Below, in pieces: positions 43,354 through 53,015 of a stretch of 64,000 nucleotides of DNA. The notes beneath the pieces were generated by a model, which saw only the letters and a list, made by a program, of their open reading frames with translations, was not told the origin of the DNA and did not search any database. Every line of letters begins with the position of its first letter. The stretch's first letter is position 1. The DNA comes from Oligoflexia bacterium (GTDB lineage Bacteria > Bdellovibrionota > UBA1018). The DNA is taken from positions 40,851-104,850 of the forward strand of contig JAMPXJ010000015.1 in NCBI GenBank assembly GCA_023701205.1, read 5' to 3'. A program made the translations under genes and the position numbers.

Positions 43354-44496
43354 ATGAAAAAAACCTATCTCCTGACGCCCGGGCCCACGCAGATTCCTGA
43401 ATCGGTCAGCTCGATTTTCGCGCGCCCGATCATCCATCATCGCACGCCAGCCTTCCAGGCGATCTTCGACGATGTCCGCGGGAACCTGAAATATCTCTTT
43501 CAGACCAAACAGGACGTGCTCGTGCTGACCTGCACGGGCACGGGCGGAATGGACGCCGCGGTTTCCAATCTTTTCCGCCGCGGGGACAAGGTTCTTGTCG
43601 TCAATGGCGGAAAATTCGGCGAGCGCTGGACGAAGATCGCCCTCGCCTACGGGCTCGCGCCCATCGAGCTCAAGGTCGAGAACGGCGAGGCGATCGAGCC
43701 CTCCCAGCTCGAGGCCCTCGCCCAGGTGAACCCCGACGCGCGCGCCGTGCTCTTCCAGGCCTCCGAGACCTCGACCGGCGTGCGCATGCCGACCCAGGAG
43801 ATCTGCCGGATCGCCAAGTCCGCCGGGATGCTTTCCGTCTGTGATGCCATCACGGCCTGCGGCGTCTTCGATCTCCCCATGGATGACTGGGGCATCGACG
43901 TCCTGATCACCGGCTCCCAAAAGGCGCTCATGATCCCGCCGGGACTCGCGATGATCGCGCTCAGCGAGAAGGCCTGGGCGATGACCGAAAGCTGCGATCT
44001 GCCGCACTTCTACTTCGATCTTCCCAAGGAGCGCAAAGCCCAGGCCAAGGGGCAGACCGCCTGGACTCCCGCGATCTCGCTCTTGCAAGGACTCCAGGAA
44101 AGCCTCCGCCTGCTGAAGGAAGAAGGGCTGCACAACGTCTTCCGCCGACATGAGCTCCTGGCCAAGGCCACCCGCAACGCCGTGGCCGCGCTCGGTCTCG
44201 AGCTCCTCGCCAAGAAAGCGCCTTCGACCGCGGTCACGGCAGTCAGGCTCCCGGCGTCGATCAAGGACGGCAAGGCCGTCCCCAAGCTCATGCGTGACAA
44301 ATACGGCGTGACGATCGTCGGCGGCCAGGACGAGCTCGAAGGCAAGATCATCCGCCTTTCGCATTTCGGCTACGTGGACAGGTTCGACATCACCACCGGG
44401 ATCTCCTGCCTGGAGCTCGTGCTGAACGAGCTGGGCCATAAGGTGGAGCTCGGCAAGGGCGTCGGCGCGGTACTCAAGACCTTCGCGGAGGGATAG
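43354..44496 (+). CDS. Class V aminotransferase (alanine-glyoxylate/serine-pyruvate type)
   Basis: A 380-residue PLP enzyme. The start LLTPGPTQIPESV and HHRTPAF are typical of this group. The cofactor Lys is K190 in LITGSQKALMIPPG, and the PLP-phosphate region is in TGTGGMDAAV. Family members move amino groups among serine, alanine, glyoxylate and pyruvate or serve as phosphoserine aminotransferase in some lineages. It precedes purA by three bases, so the two are co-transcribed, suggesting a link between serine/glycine supply and purine synthesis. No serA or serB is in the window. Confidence 0.9.
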   Translation: MKKTYLLTPGPTQIPESVSSIFARPIIHHRTPAFQAIFDDVRGNLKYLFQTKQDVLVLTCTGTGGMDAAVSNLFRRGDKVLVVNGGKFGERWTKIALAYGLAPIELKVENGEAIEPSQLEALAQVNPDARAVLFQASETSTGVRMPTQEICRIAKSAGMLSVCDAITACGVFDLPMDDWGIDVLITGSQKALMIPPGLAMIALSEKAWAMTESCDLPHFYFDLPKERKAQAKGQTAWTPAISLLQGLQESLRLLKEEGLHNVFRRHELLAKATRNAVAALGLELLAKKAPSTAVTAVRLPASIKDGKAVPKLMRDKYGVTIVGGQDELEGKIIRLSHFGYVDRFDITTGISCLELVLNELGHKVELGKGVGAVLKTFAEG

Positions 44497-45813
<1,317 letters not shown>

Positions 45814-45903
45814 GAAAATTTGAAACACAGACGCTTGCACTCCGCAAATGTCTCTGGTAACCATGGCAAACCTTGTCGCAATCAATCGAAAGCGGCGTTC
45901 GGT

Positions 45904-45980
45904 GAGCCATTAGCTCAGTCGGCTAGAGCACCTCACTTTTAATGAGGGGGTCCACAGTTCGAGTCTGTGATGGCTCACCA
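45904..45980 (+). tRNA. tRNA-Lys (anticodon UUU)
   Basis: Seventy-seven bases folding as a full cloverleaf. The acceptor GAGCCAT pairs with ATGGCTC, followed by discriminator A and an encoded CCA. D arm GCTC/GAGC, anticodon stem CCTCA/TGAGG with loop CTTTTAA (anticodon TTT at 45938-45940), and T arm CACAG/CTGTG with loop TTCGAGT. It lies between purA and terC on the plus strand. No other tRNA was found in the window. Confidence 0.97.
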
Positions 45981-46079
45981 CTTTAAATCACCGAACAATG
46001 AGTTTTCTCCAGGGTTGACCAAGGCCACTCGGTGGCTGGCGCGTTGCGTCCCCCCTTTTTCGATGGTAACCGAGGCGCA

Positions 46080-46736
46080 ATGGATATCACGACCCACGAT
46101 CTGTTCCTGATCGGCTTCCTGGCGTTCCTCGAGGGAATCCTCTCGATCGATAACGCCCTAGTGCTCGCGCTCATGGCCAAGCACCTGCCGCGCGAGCAGC
46201 AGCGCAAGGCGCTCACTTACGGATTGGCCGGCGCGATCGGTTTCCGCCTGCTTTCGCTCGCCATCGTCACGCAACTGATGCGCTGGACCTGGGTCAAGTT
46301 CGCTGGCGGCGGCTACCTTGTTTTCATCGCCGTGAAGCATCTTTTCTTCGCCGGCAAGGACGAGCAGAAATCGCCGAAGAGCGCTCCCGGCTTCTGGAAG
46401 ACCGTCCTGCTGATCGAGCTGATGGACATCGCCTTCGCGGTCGATTCGATCCTCGCGGCGGTCGCCTTGACCAACAAGTTCTGGATCGTGTTCACCGGCG
46501 GCTTCATGGGCGTGGTCATGATGCGCTTCGCGGCGAGCGTCTTTCTCAAGCTCCTGGAGCGTTTTCCCCGCTTCGAGACCAGCGCCTATCTGCTGATCCT
46601 GGTAATCGGGACCAAGCTCATCGTCGAAGGCTTCCGCTTCCCGGGCATCGACTTCCACTCGGCCTCGCAACCGGCCTTCTGGGTGTTCTGGTCGCTCATG
46701 GCGGCGGCGTTTTTCTACGGTTTCAGGCGGAAATGA
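46080..46736 (+). CDS. TerC-family integral membrane protein
   Basis: A 218-residue protein with about seven membrane segments. The signature GFLAFLEGILSIDNALVLAL, with acidic residues inside the membrane, and the second ELMDIAFAVDSILAAVAL identify the TerC family (tellurite resistance or Mn/metal export). GAGG six bases before ATG 46080 supports that start; an in-frame ATG at 46032 would add 16 polar residues. It follows tRNA-Lys by 100 bases and overlaps the end of the convergent histidine kinase by 14 bases. TerC proteins are thought to act in metal homeostasis or loading of secreted enzymes; which applies here is unknown. Confidence 0.9.
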   Translation: MDITTHDLFLIGFLAFLEGILSIDNALVLALMAKHLPREQQRKALTYGLAGAIGFRLLSLAIVTQLMRWTWVKFAGGGYLVFIAVKHLFFAGKDEQKSPKSAPGFWKTVLLIELMDIAFAVDSILAAVALTNKFWIVFTGGFMGVVMMRFAASVFLKLLERFPRFETSAYLLILVIGTKLIVEGFRFPGIDFHSASQPAFWVFWSLMAAAFFYGFRRK

Positions 46737-48000
46737 CGTTCGCCGATCGCATGGGGAAATAAGCCTCGAAGACGTTGCCCTTGCCGGGCAGGCTTTCGAC
46801 CAGGCTCACGTTCCCGCCGTGAAGCAGCGCGATCTGGCGCGAGATGTACAGCCCCAGGCCCAATCCGCCCAGCCGGCTCGTTCGCTGGGCGCGCTCGAAA
46901 GGCTGGAAGATCCGCTCCCGATCTTCCGACGGGACGTTCGGCCCCTGATCGCGGACGGTAAGCCGGAAGGCTTCGCGTTCCGAACGGAGTCGGATCCAGA
47001 CGACTCCGCCCTCGGGCGAGAAACGGATGGCATTCATCACGAGGTTCGTGACGACCTCCTCCATCCGCACGGGATCCACCGCGGCGCGAACCGATTCGGG
47101 GATCTCCACCTGCAGCTTCACTCCGGCCTCCTGCGCGATCACGCTCAGACGGGATTGGACGGTGTCGCGCACGAGCGCCGCCACATCCGTCTCGGTGGGT
47201 TCCACCATGAAACGGTTGTTCTGGATCCGGGAGACGTCGAGCAGGCCATCGATGAGCTCGTTGAGCCGTTCCACCTGCCGTAGCAGGATCTTGAGATAGG
47301 AGCGCTTCTGGTCGGGACCCTGGGCGCCCGCCGACGAAACGGGCTCGGGTCCGCCATGGTCGCGCTTCAGCCGCGACATTCGCTCCTGCAGCTGCAGGAT
47401 CCCGTAGATCGAGGTCAACGGGGTCTTGAGCTCGTGGCTCGCGATCGAGAGAAACTGCCCGCGGAGCTGGATCGCCGTCTCCAGACGGCTCACGCGCGCG
47501 AGCTCCGAGAGCTTCTGCGCGACCGCGAGCAGCAGGATCTCCTCTTTGGGCGAGAGCGCCTTCTCGCTCCCGAGCACGATCCAGCCCGCTTCGGCGGCAC
47601 CGAACCCCCCGGCGCCCGTGGAGTCGGTCTTCGTCTCGCCCGAAATGGAAGCCAGCGTGAGGTGCCGCGCGCCGCTCAGCTGCGGCCAAGGCAGGTTTTC
47701 CGCCGGAATCTGGATCTGCTTGAGTCCCGCCCCGAGATCGACCACCTGCTTGAGCTGCTTCTTGAGGAACTCCTCGAGCGACTCCTTCGCCGGCGCGCCC
47801 TGCGCGTCGCGGAACCGGAAGGCGATCCGTTCCTGGCCCGAGTTCCCGCTTTCCTTTCTCTCCCGCTCGAAAAGGTAGAGTGCCGCAAACGGCGCGCCCG
47901 TGAGCTGGAGCAGCTTTTCGGTGACCGCGCCGAGCTCGTTTTCCGTGCGGGGCCATGCGCCGAGACTTCGATAAAATGAGAGCAACTGGACTGACTCCAC
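46723..48000 (-). CDS. Soluble sensor histidine kinase with GAF-like domain
   Basis: A 425-residue kinase without membrane segments. Residues about 20-170 form a GAF-like domain (VTEKLLQLTGAPFAALYLFE). The dimerisation domain follows with SIASHELKTPLTSIYGI (phosphorylated His). The ATPase part has the N box NLVMNAIRFSPEGG, DQGPNVPSEDRERIF and GLGLGLYISRQIALLHGG. DQGPN departs from the usual DxGxG of the G1 box, replacing the second Gly. It diverges from the cNMP-binding regulator at 48420 with a 420-base gap. No response regulator is adjacent. It overlaps the end of terC by 14 bases. Confidence 0.9.
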   Translation of the reverse strand: MESVQLLSFYRSLGAWPRTENELGAVTEKLLQLTGAPFAALYLFERERKESGNSGQERIAFRFRDAQGAPAKESLEEFLKKQLKQVVDLGAGLKQIQIPAENLPWPQLSGARHLTLASISGETKTDSTGAGGFGAAEAGWIVLGSEKALSPKEEILLLAVAQKLSELARVSRLETAIQLRGQFLSIASHELKTPLTSIYGILQLQERMSRLKRDHGGPEPVSSAGAQGPDQKRSYLKILLRQVERLNELIDGLLDVSRIQNNRFMVEPTETDVAALVRDTVQSRLSVIAQEAGVKLQVEIPESVRAAVDPVRMEEVVTNLVMNAIRFSPEGGVVWIRLRSEREAFRLTVRDQGPNVPSEDRERIFQPFERAQRTSRLGGLGLGLYISRQIALLHGGNVSLVESLPGKGNVFEAYFPMRSANVISA

Positions 48001-48039
48001 ATCGATGAGATAGCACGGAGGACGCCTCGCGGAGCTGCG

Positions 48040-48243
48040 TCAACTTCCCGATTTCACGGCACGGGAATTGAAGTTTTCGCCTGCGACGAGGTCGCACGGC
48101 TGGCATCCTCTCAACCGCCCCCAAGCGATGCAGCCCACCTCGAATGAGACCCGGAAGCCGGGAGTCGAAGGATGCGTAGCGGCCTTTTGGCTCGAGGAAT
48201 CCAGGTCACCCGAAGGGGCAAGCCGCGGCTTGCCCCTTCTTTA
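48040..48243 (+). ncRNA. Candidate structured RNA or leader ending in an intrinsic terminator
   Basis: The 419 bases between divergent genes (48001-48419) hold no convincing protein gene. On the plus strand, GGCT(48098-48101) and GCATC(48103-48107) pair with GATGC(48127-48131) and AGCC(48132-48135). CCCGG (48150-48154) pairs with CCGGG (48158-48162). A 12-13 bp terminator stem follows at 48212-48239. Farther on, GTGCGCGA (48246-48253) pairs with TCGCGCAC (48287-48294). It could be a separate small RNA or the long leader of the cNMP-binding regulator. No known RNA family was recognised. Confidence 0.35.
48212..48243 (+). terminator. Strong intrinsic terminator
   Basis: GAAGGGGCAAGCC (48212-48224) pairs perfectly with GGCTTGCCCCTTC (48227-48239) and is followed by T-rich sequence. 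No plus-strand gene precedes it, which is why an RNA transcript is suspected. Confidence 0.8.
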
Positions 48244-48419
48244 TAGTGCGCGAACTCCGCTCGTCGCTACGCTCCTCGCTCGGCTCTCGCGCACCCCAGG
48301 TGGGGCCCCATTTTTCACGTTGCTATCTTGACGCAGTGGCGCTTGTCGCTTCGCGACTCGCTTAAGTGGTGGATTTTCCTTGGGCGAAATCTGACGCAGA
48401 TCGCCTGAAAGAGCTGCTA

Positions 48420-49562
48420 ATGTTCGGGGTTCCGGTTGCCGAAAAGATTCGTAAGATGGCTCTTCCCGCTAGATCTCCCGCGCCGACGGGACCCACACAA
48501 AACGCCGCCTCACCTTCGGGCCAGATCAGACGGCTCAAAAAAGGCGAGCTTCTTTTTTCGGAAGGCGAGAACTCGCGCGCGATGTACTTCCTGCGCTCGG
48601 GAATGATCCGCCTCTACAAGAAGAAGGGTGATTCCCATATCGAGATCGACACGGTCCATTCGGGCCAGATCCTAGGCGAGCTCGCGTTCCTGGACGGCAA
48701 CCCGCGCTCCGCCTCGGGCGAGGCGCTCACGGATTGCGAGCTGATGGAGATCTCCGGGCCGGCGTTCATGCAGGTGCTTGCCAAGATGCCCGAGTGGCTG
48801 AAAATGCTGCTCAAGACCGTGGTCGGCCGCCTGCGTACCTCGAGCACCCGCATCCGGCAGCTCGAGTCAGCGAGCACCGCCTTCGATTACTCCGAAAAAG
48901 ACGGCAAGCGCTCCGCGCATTACGTGTACCTCTCGCCGACCGACGTGATGAAAATCTGCACGGGCATCCTGCTCGTGGCCACGCGCAACGGCCAGAACGT
49001 GGGCTCCGGCCTCGAGGTCCGCGTGGGCCTGCTGCAACGGTATGCCAACCAGATCATGGGCGTTCCCGTGGCCAAGATCACGACGCTCATGGACGTGCTC
49101 TCGGAATGCGGCCTCATGTCGATCGCGACGGAGCAGGAAGGCACGAAAGTGATCCTGCGCGACCCCGACCAGCTGGAGCGGCTCATCACTTACCTGAACG
49201 AGGAAAATCTCCTGGAACCTTCCAAACGGCACGATCTCACGGGCCGCGGTTTCCTCATCATGAGTCTCATGGCCAAGCACATGCCCAAGTACAAGAAAGA
49301 TCCCGCGACGGGGCTCACGATCGTGAACCTGGCCGATATTCGCCAGACCGAGACGGCCCTTACGGGCAAGGAGCCTTTCCGCGTCGACGAGTTCCAGCAG
49401 CTCGTCAAGCTGGGTTACGCTTCCAACCTGACGATCAAATCCAGCACGGACGTCTACACGAGCGTGAATACCGAGACTTTCATGGCCGCCTACCAGATGC
49501 AGAAGGTCGTTCTGGCGATCAGCGCCATCAACGAGCAGAAGCGCGCCATACCCGGCAAGTAG
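48420..49562 (+). CDS. Cyclic-nucleotide-binding (CRP-type sensor) domain protein
   Basis: A 380-residue soluble protein. The N-terminal third is a cNMP-binding domain: KKGELLFSEGENSRAMYFLR, VHSGQILGELAFLDGNPRSA (the PRSA region holds the phosphate-binding Arg). The remaining 220 residues are mostly helical and not of the CRP helix-turn-helix type; they contain a section resembling a winged helix (GVPVAKITTLMDVLSECGLM). The function of that part is not recognised. ATG 48420 is preferred, with GAAAGAG ahead; GTG 48366 also fits. It diverges from the histidine kinase, across the structured gap. Confidence 0.8.
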   Translation: MFGVPVAEKIRKMALPARSPAPTGPTQNAASPSGQIRRLKKGELLFSEGENSRAMYFLRSGMIRLYKKKGDSHIEIDTVHSGQILGELAFLDGNPRSASGEALTDCELMEISGPAFMQVLAKMPEWLKMLLKTVVGRLRTSSTRIRQLESASTAFDYSEKDGKRSAHYVYLSPTDVMKICTGILLVATRNGQNVGSGLEVRVGLLQRYANQIMGVPVAKITTLMDVLSECGLMSIATEQEGTKVILRDPDQLERLITYLNEENLLEPSKRHDLTGRGFLIMSLMAKHMPKYKKDPATGLTIVNLADIRQTETALTGKEPFRVDEFQQLVKLGYASNLTIKSSTDVYTSVNTETFMAAYQMQKVVLAISAINEQKRAIPGK

Positions 49563-49590
49563 CTCTTGCGCGGATTTCCCTCCGAAATGA

Positions 49591-50679
49591 TCAGGCCAGA
49601 TGCGGCTTCTGGAGCTTGACCTGCTCCACGATCAGCTTGATATCCTGCGCGCGATTCTTGTCCGCGACGAGCAGGACCTCGCCTTGCTGGACGATGATGA
49701 GGTCCTTCACGCCGAGGAGGGCCGCGACTTTTCCGGGCACATCCACGATGTTTCCGGACGCGTCGATCGAGAGCGCCTCCCCTCCGACCACGGTCCCCGC
49801 TTCATGGCGCGCTCCGAGCGCGTCAGCGAGGCCCTCGAGCGAAGTCCAGCTCCCCACGTCGTCCCAGCCGCAGTCCAGCGGAAAGGAGACTACGTTGTCG
49901 GCCTTCTCCATGACGCCGTAATCGATGGAAGTCGCGGTCATCCGCGGATAGGCTTCCCCGATCTCGCCTTGCGCCTGAGTCCAGGCCTTTTCCATCTCCG
50001 GCATATGCCGGTCGAACGCGGCCAGGATCACCTCGGCGCGCCAGAGGAACATCCCGCCGTTCCAGAGATAACGGCCCGAGCTCACGAACTCCCGCGCCTT
50101 CTCCAACGCGGGCTTTTCGACGAACGCCTCGACCTTTCGACAGCCCTTTTCCCCCAGGACTCCCGGTGCGATGCGCAGGTATCCATAGCCGGTCTCCGGC
50201 CGCGCCGGCTTCACGCCGAGCGCCACCAGGTCGTCGTGCGTGGCGGCCCAGCGCGCCGCCTGCCGCACGGTCTCGCGGAAACGTTCCGGAAATGCAATGT
50301 AGTGATCCGCCGGCATCACCAGCATCACGCCACGCGGGTCGCGCTTGGCGATCTCCCGCGCCGCCCAGTAAATGCAGGGAGCCGTGTTGCGTCCCTGCGG
50401 TTCCTGCAGCACGGTCGCGCCGGCGGCCTGGCCGGCAACGGCATCGCCGAGCAGCTTTGTGGTCACGATCAGCCGCTGATCGCGCGGCACGATCCCATCG
50501 AATCGCGCCAGCGTCATGCCCAGAAGAGAAGGCGACTCCGACTCCGCCTTGCCGGATTCCCCGTCGCGCTTTCCGAACGATAAAAGCTGCTTGGGCTTGC
50601 GCGCGGTGCTCTTCGGCCAGAAGCGCGTGCCGCTTCCGCCGGCCATGATCACGAGGAATAGATTCTCTGCTTCACCCAT
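49591..50679 (-). CDS. manC: Mannose-1-phosphate guanylyltransferase
   Basis: Makes GDP-mannose from mannose-1-phosphate and GTP, feeding surface polysaccharide and glycoprotein synthesis. The 362 residues start with LFLVIMAGGSGTRFWPKSTA and KPKQLL, the nucleotide-binding loop. Other landmarks are PADHYIAF, FVEKPALEKA, WNGGMFLWRAE and SIDYGVMEKADNV. The start at 50679 is set at MGEAENLFLV; the frame extends to 50733. The C-terminal isomerase domain of bifunctional ManC is absent and instead encoded as a separate cupin two bases upstream. The pair may supply the glycan block at 28825-34578, though it is 16 kb away. Confidence 0.92.
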   Translation of the reverse strand: MGEAENLFLVIMAGGSGTRFWPKSTARKPKQLLSFGKRDGESGKAESESPSLLGMTLARFDGIVPRDQRLIVTTKLLGDAVAGQAAGATVLQEPQGRNTAPCIYWAAREIAKRDPRGVMLVMPADHYIAFPERFRETVRQAARWAATHDDLVALGVKPARPETGYGYLRIAPGVLGEKGCRKVEAFVEKPALEKAREFVSSGRYLWNGGMFLWRAEVILAAFDRHMPEMEKAWTQAQGEIGEAYPRMTATSIDYGVMEKADNVVSFPLDCGWDDVGSWTSLEGLADALGARHEAGTVVGGEALSIDASGNIVDVPGKVAALLGVKDLIIVQQGEVLLVADKNRAQDIKLIVEQVKLQKPHLA

Positions 50680-50680
50680 A

Positions 50681-51052
50681 TCAGGCCTTCGACGTGCCCT
50701 GGCGGCCGTAGCCGTCCTCGAGCCGCACGACATCGTCCAGGTGGGGAGTCGACACCTCGAACACGTCGCAGTCTTCGGTCGCGATCATCCGGTGCTTCCG
50801 GCCCGTCGCGATGTGGTGCGCCTCGCCCGCCTTGAGGGGCACTTCCTGCAAGACGCCCTGGTCATCCTCGATCAGCAGGATCATCGATCCCGTGGAGACA
50901 TAGATGGTCTCCTCCTTCACGCGATGGTACTGCAACGAGAGGCGGTGCCCCCTGTTGATGTGAAGGATCTTTCCCACGTAATCGCCGGTCTTCGCCCAGA
51001 TCAGCTCGTGACCCCAGGGCTTCTCGACGCGAGTTATCGTCTGTTTGCTCAT
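50681..51052 (-). CDS. Cupin, mannose-6-phosphate isomerase type II-like
   Basis: A 123-residue single cupin: VEKPWGHELIWAKTGDYVGK, LHINRGHRLSLQYHRVKEET (metal His/Glu cluster) and GEAHHIATG. This matches the C-terminal isomerase domain of ManC/AlgA proteins that interconvert fructose-6-phosphate and mannose-6-phosphate. It is split from the pyrophosphorylase that follows two bases later, together restoring the two-step route to GDP-mannose; phosphomannomutase is not in the window. Confidence 0.88.
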   Translation of the reverse strand: MSKQTITRVEKPWGHELIWAKTGDYVGKILHINRGHRLSLQYHRVKEETIYVSTGSMILLIEDDQGVLQEVPLKAGEAHHIATGRKHRMIATEDCDVFEVSTPHLDDVVRLEDGYGRQGTSKA

Positions 51053-51097
51053 TTTATGCTCGTTGCTCGTGCCTGCTCGTGCTTCGGTTTTCTGAGT

Positions 51098-51793
51098 TCA
51101 CGATTCCGGCATCTTCGAGGAGATGTAGGAATCGATCACATGCTGGGTACGATAGCGCTGCCCGGCCTTTTCCGCATCCTCTTTCGAAGCGAAGCCGCCG
51201 AGATAGATGCGGTACCATTTCCCCTTGCCCTTGATCTCCGCGGCGCGCAGCAAGGGCTTGAGGCCCAGCGCTTCCATCGAGTCCACCTGGTCCTTGGCTT
51301 CGATGACCGAAGGATAAGAACCGATCTGCAACGTGAACTTGCCCAGGGGCACCGGTCGGCGCGCTGCCTCGATCGACTCGAAGCTTTCGTCCGAAAGCTT
51401 CGGCGCGGACGCCTCGCGCGTCTTCGGATCCGGCGTGGTGGCGCCCGCTTGAGCCGAAACCGGCTTTTCCGGAAGATCGATCTGTCGGGCGGAGTCGAGC
51501 TTCACTCCGGTGCGGACCACCTCGTCGTGCAAAGCGTGGCTCAGACTCTCGTCGGCAGTAGCCTGTGCGTTCTTGGCCTGCTCCTGAATTTCCTGGCGGT
51601 TCGGGACCTTGTCCTCGGAAGCGGGAATGGCCGTCGCCTCCAGACCCAAGCCTGGCGCCAGGGCCTTCGCCCCCACGCGTTTGCCGAGGTGGACCCCTAA
51701 AGTGAAGGCGAAGAAGGCCACCATGACCCCGAGCAGGAGCAGCACTCCCATTTCCTTGCGGTCATAGATGAAAAATCGTTGTTTTCGCTCCAC
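51098..51793 (-). CDS. SPOR-domain membrane protein
   Basis: About 231 residues. One membrane helix (MGVLLLLGVMVAFFAFTLGV) follows a short basic start. A periplasmic linker leads to a C-terminal SPOR domain (about 155-228): GKFTLQIGSYPSVIEAKDQV, LGLKPLLRAAEIKGKGKWYR and GFASKEDAEKAGQRY. SPOR domains bind peptidoglycan stripped of stem peptides, found at the septum, so the protein is likely a divisome component. GTG 51793 opens the most natural reading (VERKQRFFIYDRKE); ATG 51895 is in frame. It lies 45 bases upstream of the cupin gene and diverges from the pilin gene. Confidence 0.85.
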   Translation of the reverse strand: MERKQRFFIYDRKEMGVLLLLGVMVAFFAFTLGVHLGKRVGAKALAPGLGLEATAIPASEDKVPNRQEIQEQAKNAQATADESLSHALHDEVVRTGVKLDSARQIDLPEKPVSAQAGATTPDPKTREASAPKLSDESFESIEAARRPVPLGKFTLQIGSYPSVIEAKDQVDSMEALGLKPLLRAAEIKGKGKWYRIYLGGFASKEDAEKAGQRYRTQHVIDSYISSKMPES

Positions 51794-51964
51794 TTTTTGA
51801 TGATAGCCACGCGCTCCTAGGCTGTCAATCGAATGAGCTGGGGAAGTCCGGATTCGGAAACCTTGTCCGTCAGTCGCTCCCTTGGCGCTCTCCAAGAGCC
51901 TTTAGCCGGGCGCGGAATTTTCAAGAAGCCGCTGCAAATCGTAGCAAATCGTAAAGGAGCGAAA

Positions 51965-52132
51965 ATGAAATCCCTCAGGAACAACCTCGGCCAAGGTCTC
52001 ACCGAATACATCATCCTCGTCATGCTGATCGCGATCGTCTCGATCGGGGTGACGAAAACCCTGGGCACGCGGATCAAGGAGAACATCCAGCAGGCTTCCG
52101 ATAACATCCATAAAGAGCTGACGCTCAAGTGA
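51965..52132 (+). CDS. Flp-family type IVb pilin
   Basis: A 55-residue pilin: MKSLRNNLGQGLTEYIILVM opens with the short basic leader, then the prepilin-peptidase site G(Q)GLTEY with Glu and Tyr at the positions conserved in Flp pilins, then a hydrophobic helix (IILVMLIAIVSIGVTK) and a short polar tail. AAAGGAGCG stands just before the ATG. The next gene overlaps its stop by four bases. Flp pili are assembled by Tad machinery, none of which is in this window. Confidence 0.92.
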   Translation: MKSLRNNLGQGLTEYIILVMLIAIVSIGVTKTLGTRIKENIQQASDNIHKELTLK

Positions 52133-52389
52133 CCGAGCTGCTTCTGGCCCTCTTTCTGATCATGGCCACGCTGGGCGGCACCATCACTCTGGTGAAGGCC
52201 GAGTGGCAAACGACCCGCTGCGCCTATCAGGTATTCGAGAAGGCGCACGCCCGGCTGACCGGTGCGCTCGAAGCGGAAGGCTCGGGATGGATCACGGTCG
52301 AGGAGACCCCGATCGAGGTCGTGGCCTCGGGAAACTGCGGAAGAGCCACGGAGCGCGTCGCATTGCCTCGGCTCCAGGAACTCCGATGA
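52129..52389 (+). CDS. Small pseudopilin-like protein (TadE-like)
   Basis: An 86-residue protein with one N-terminal hydrophobic helix (ELLLALFLIMATLGGTITLV) and a polar domain with two cysteines. It overlaps the Flp pilin gene (ATGA) and the following gene (ATGA), so translation is coupled. It lacks the Gly-x4-Glu processing site in full, since the Glu is at residue 3 directly after the start. It is interpreted as a minor pilin-like subunit by context; the sequence alone would not identify it. Confidence 0.6.
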   Translation: MTELLLALFLIMATLGGTITLVKAEWQTTRCAYQVFEKAHARLTGALEAEGSGWITVEETPIEVVASGNCGRATERVALPRLQELR

Positions 52390-53015
52390 AAAACCGAGGC
52401 GCCGTATCCATTCCGCTTCTGCTGGCTCTCGGCATTTTGTTGGCCGCGAGCTTCGGGACCTGGAGTGTCCTGCGGCAATGGCGCGAGACGATGGAACTCC
52501 AGCTGCGGCTGGATCGCTGTACCGCGGAGGCGGCTTTGCGGCTCCGGGACACGATCAATTCGGTCCTGGCGGCCAATCGGGAGATCGCAGCCTTGCGGGT
52601 TTCCATTCAGGCTGCCGCTCTCACCCCGGCCCTCATTCCCGCGCTCGAAACGGCGCTGCTGCTGGAGGTCGCCCGGCAGGACTTCCTCCGCAAGCGCTGG
52701 GACCTTCATCGAGTGAGCTGGTTCAGCCGGGTCTCCTGTGGCGATTTCAGCGATCAGCCCTTTCCGCTGCCCGCGCTGGATTGGGTGCGGCCACCTCCTG
52801 ATCCCGTCGGCCCTCGGGGGCTGCACTGGGTCGGAAAGATGCCGGTGGAGTTCCTGGTGCAGGTTCGACATTCGCACCGACACGCGATGGCCCGGATTTT
52901 CGAGTCCGCCGCCGAGGGCGTTACCCCGGACGCCCCTGCAGACGAAGGAGCGAATCATGGAAAATGGAGCGCGGAGTGGACGACAGCGACCAAACAGGTC
53001 CCGACGGCCCTCTGA
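52386..53015 (+). CDS. Membrane-anchored pilus-island protein (TadG/TadE-like)
   Basis: A 209-residue protein: a short basic start, a hydrophobic helix (GAVSIPLLLALGILLAASFG), a helical stalk (WRETMELQLRLDRCTAEAAL) and a C-terminal domain with Pro and Trp. This is the layout of TadG- or pseudopilin-type proteins. The start overlaps the previous stop by four bases and its last 59 bases overlap the next gene. No enzyme motif. Function inferred from operon position behind an Flp pilin. Confidence 0.6.
   Translation: MKNRGAVSIPLLLALGILLAASFGTWSVLRQWRETMELQLRLDRCTAEAALRLRDTINSVLAANREIAALRVSIQAAALTPALIPALETALLLEVARQDFLRKRWDLHRVSWFSRVSCGDFSDQPFPLPALDWVRPPPDPVGPRGLHWVGKMPVEFLVQVRHSHRHAMARIFESAAEGVTPDAPADEGANHGKWSAEWTTATKQVPTAL

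Noticed and set aside
45835..45863. TTGCAC and TAACCA with spacing 17 ahead of tRNA-Lys as promoter
   Set aside because: The second box is too far from TATAAT to be reported as a feature.
48068..48331. An 87-codon plus-strand frame in the structured gap
   Set aside because: It runs through a perfect terminator stem and a hairpin, has no ribosome site and reads as low-information sequence.
52203..52385. Upstream extension of the 209-residue pilin-island gene
   Set aside because: The extension lacks a membrane helix, covers the previous gene in another frame, and the ATG at 52386 shows the normal ATGA coupling.
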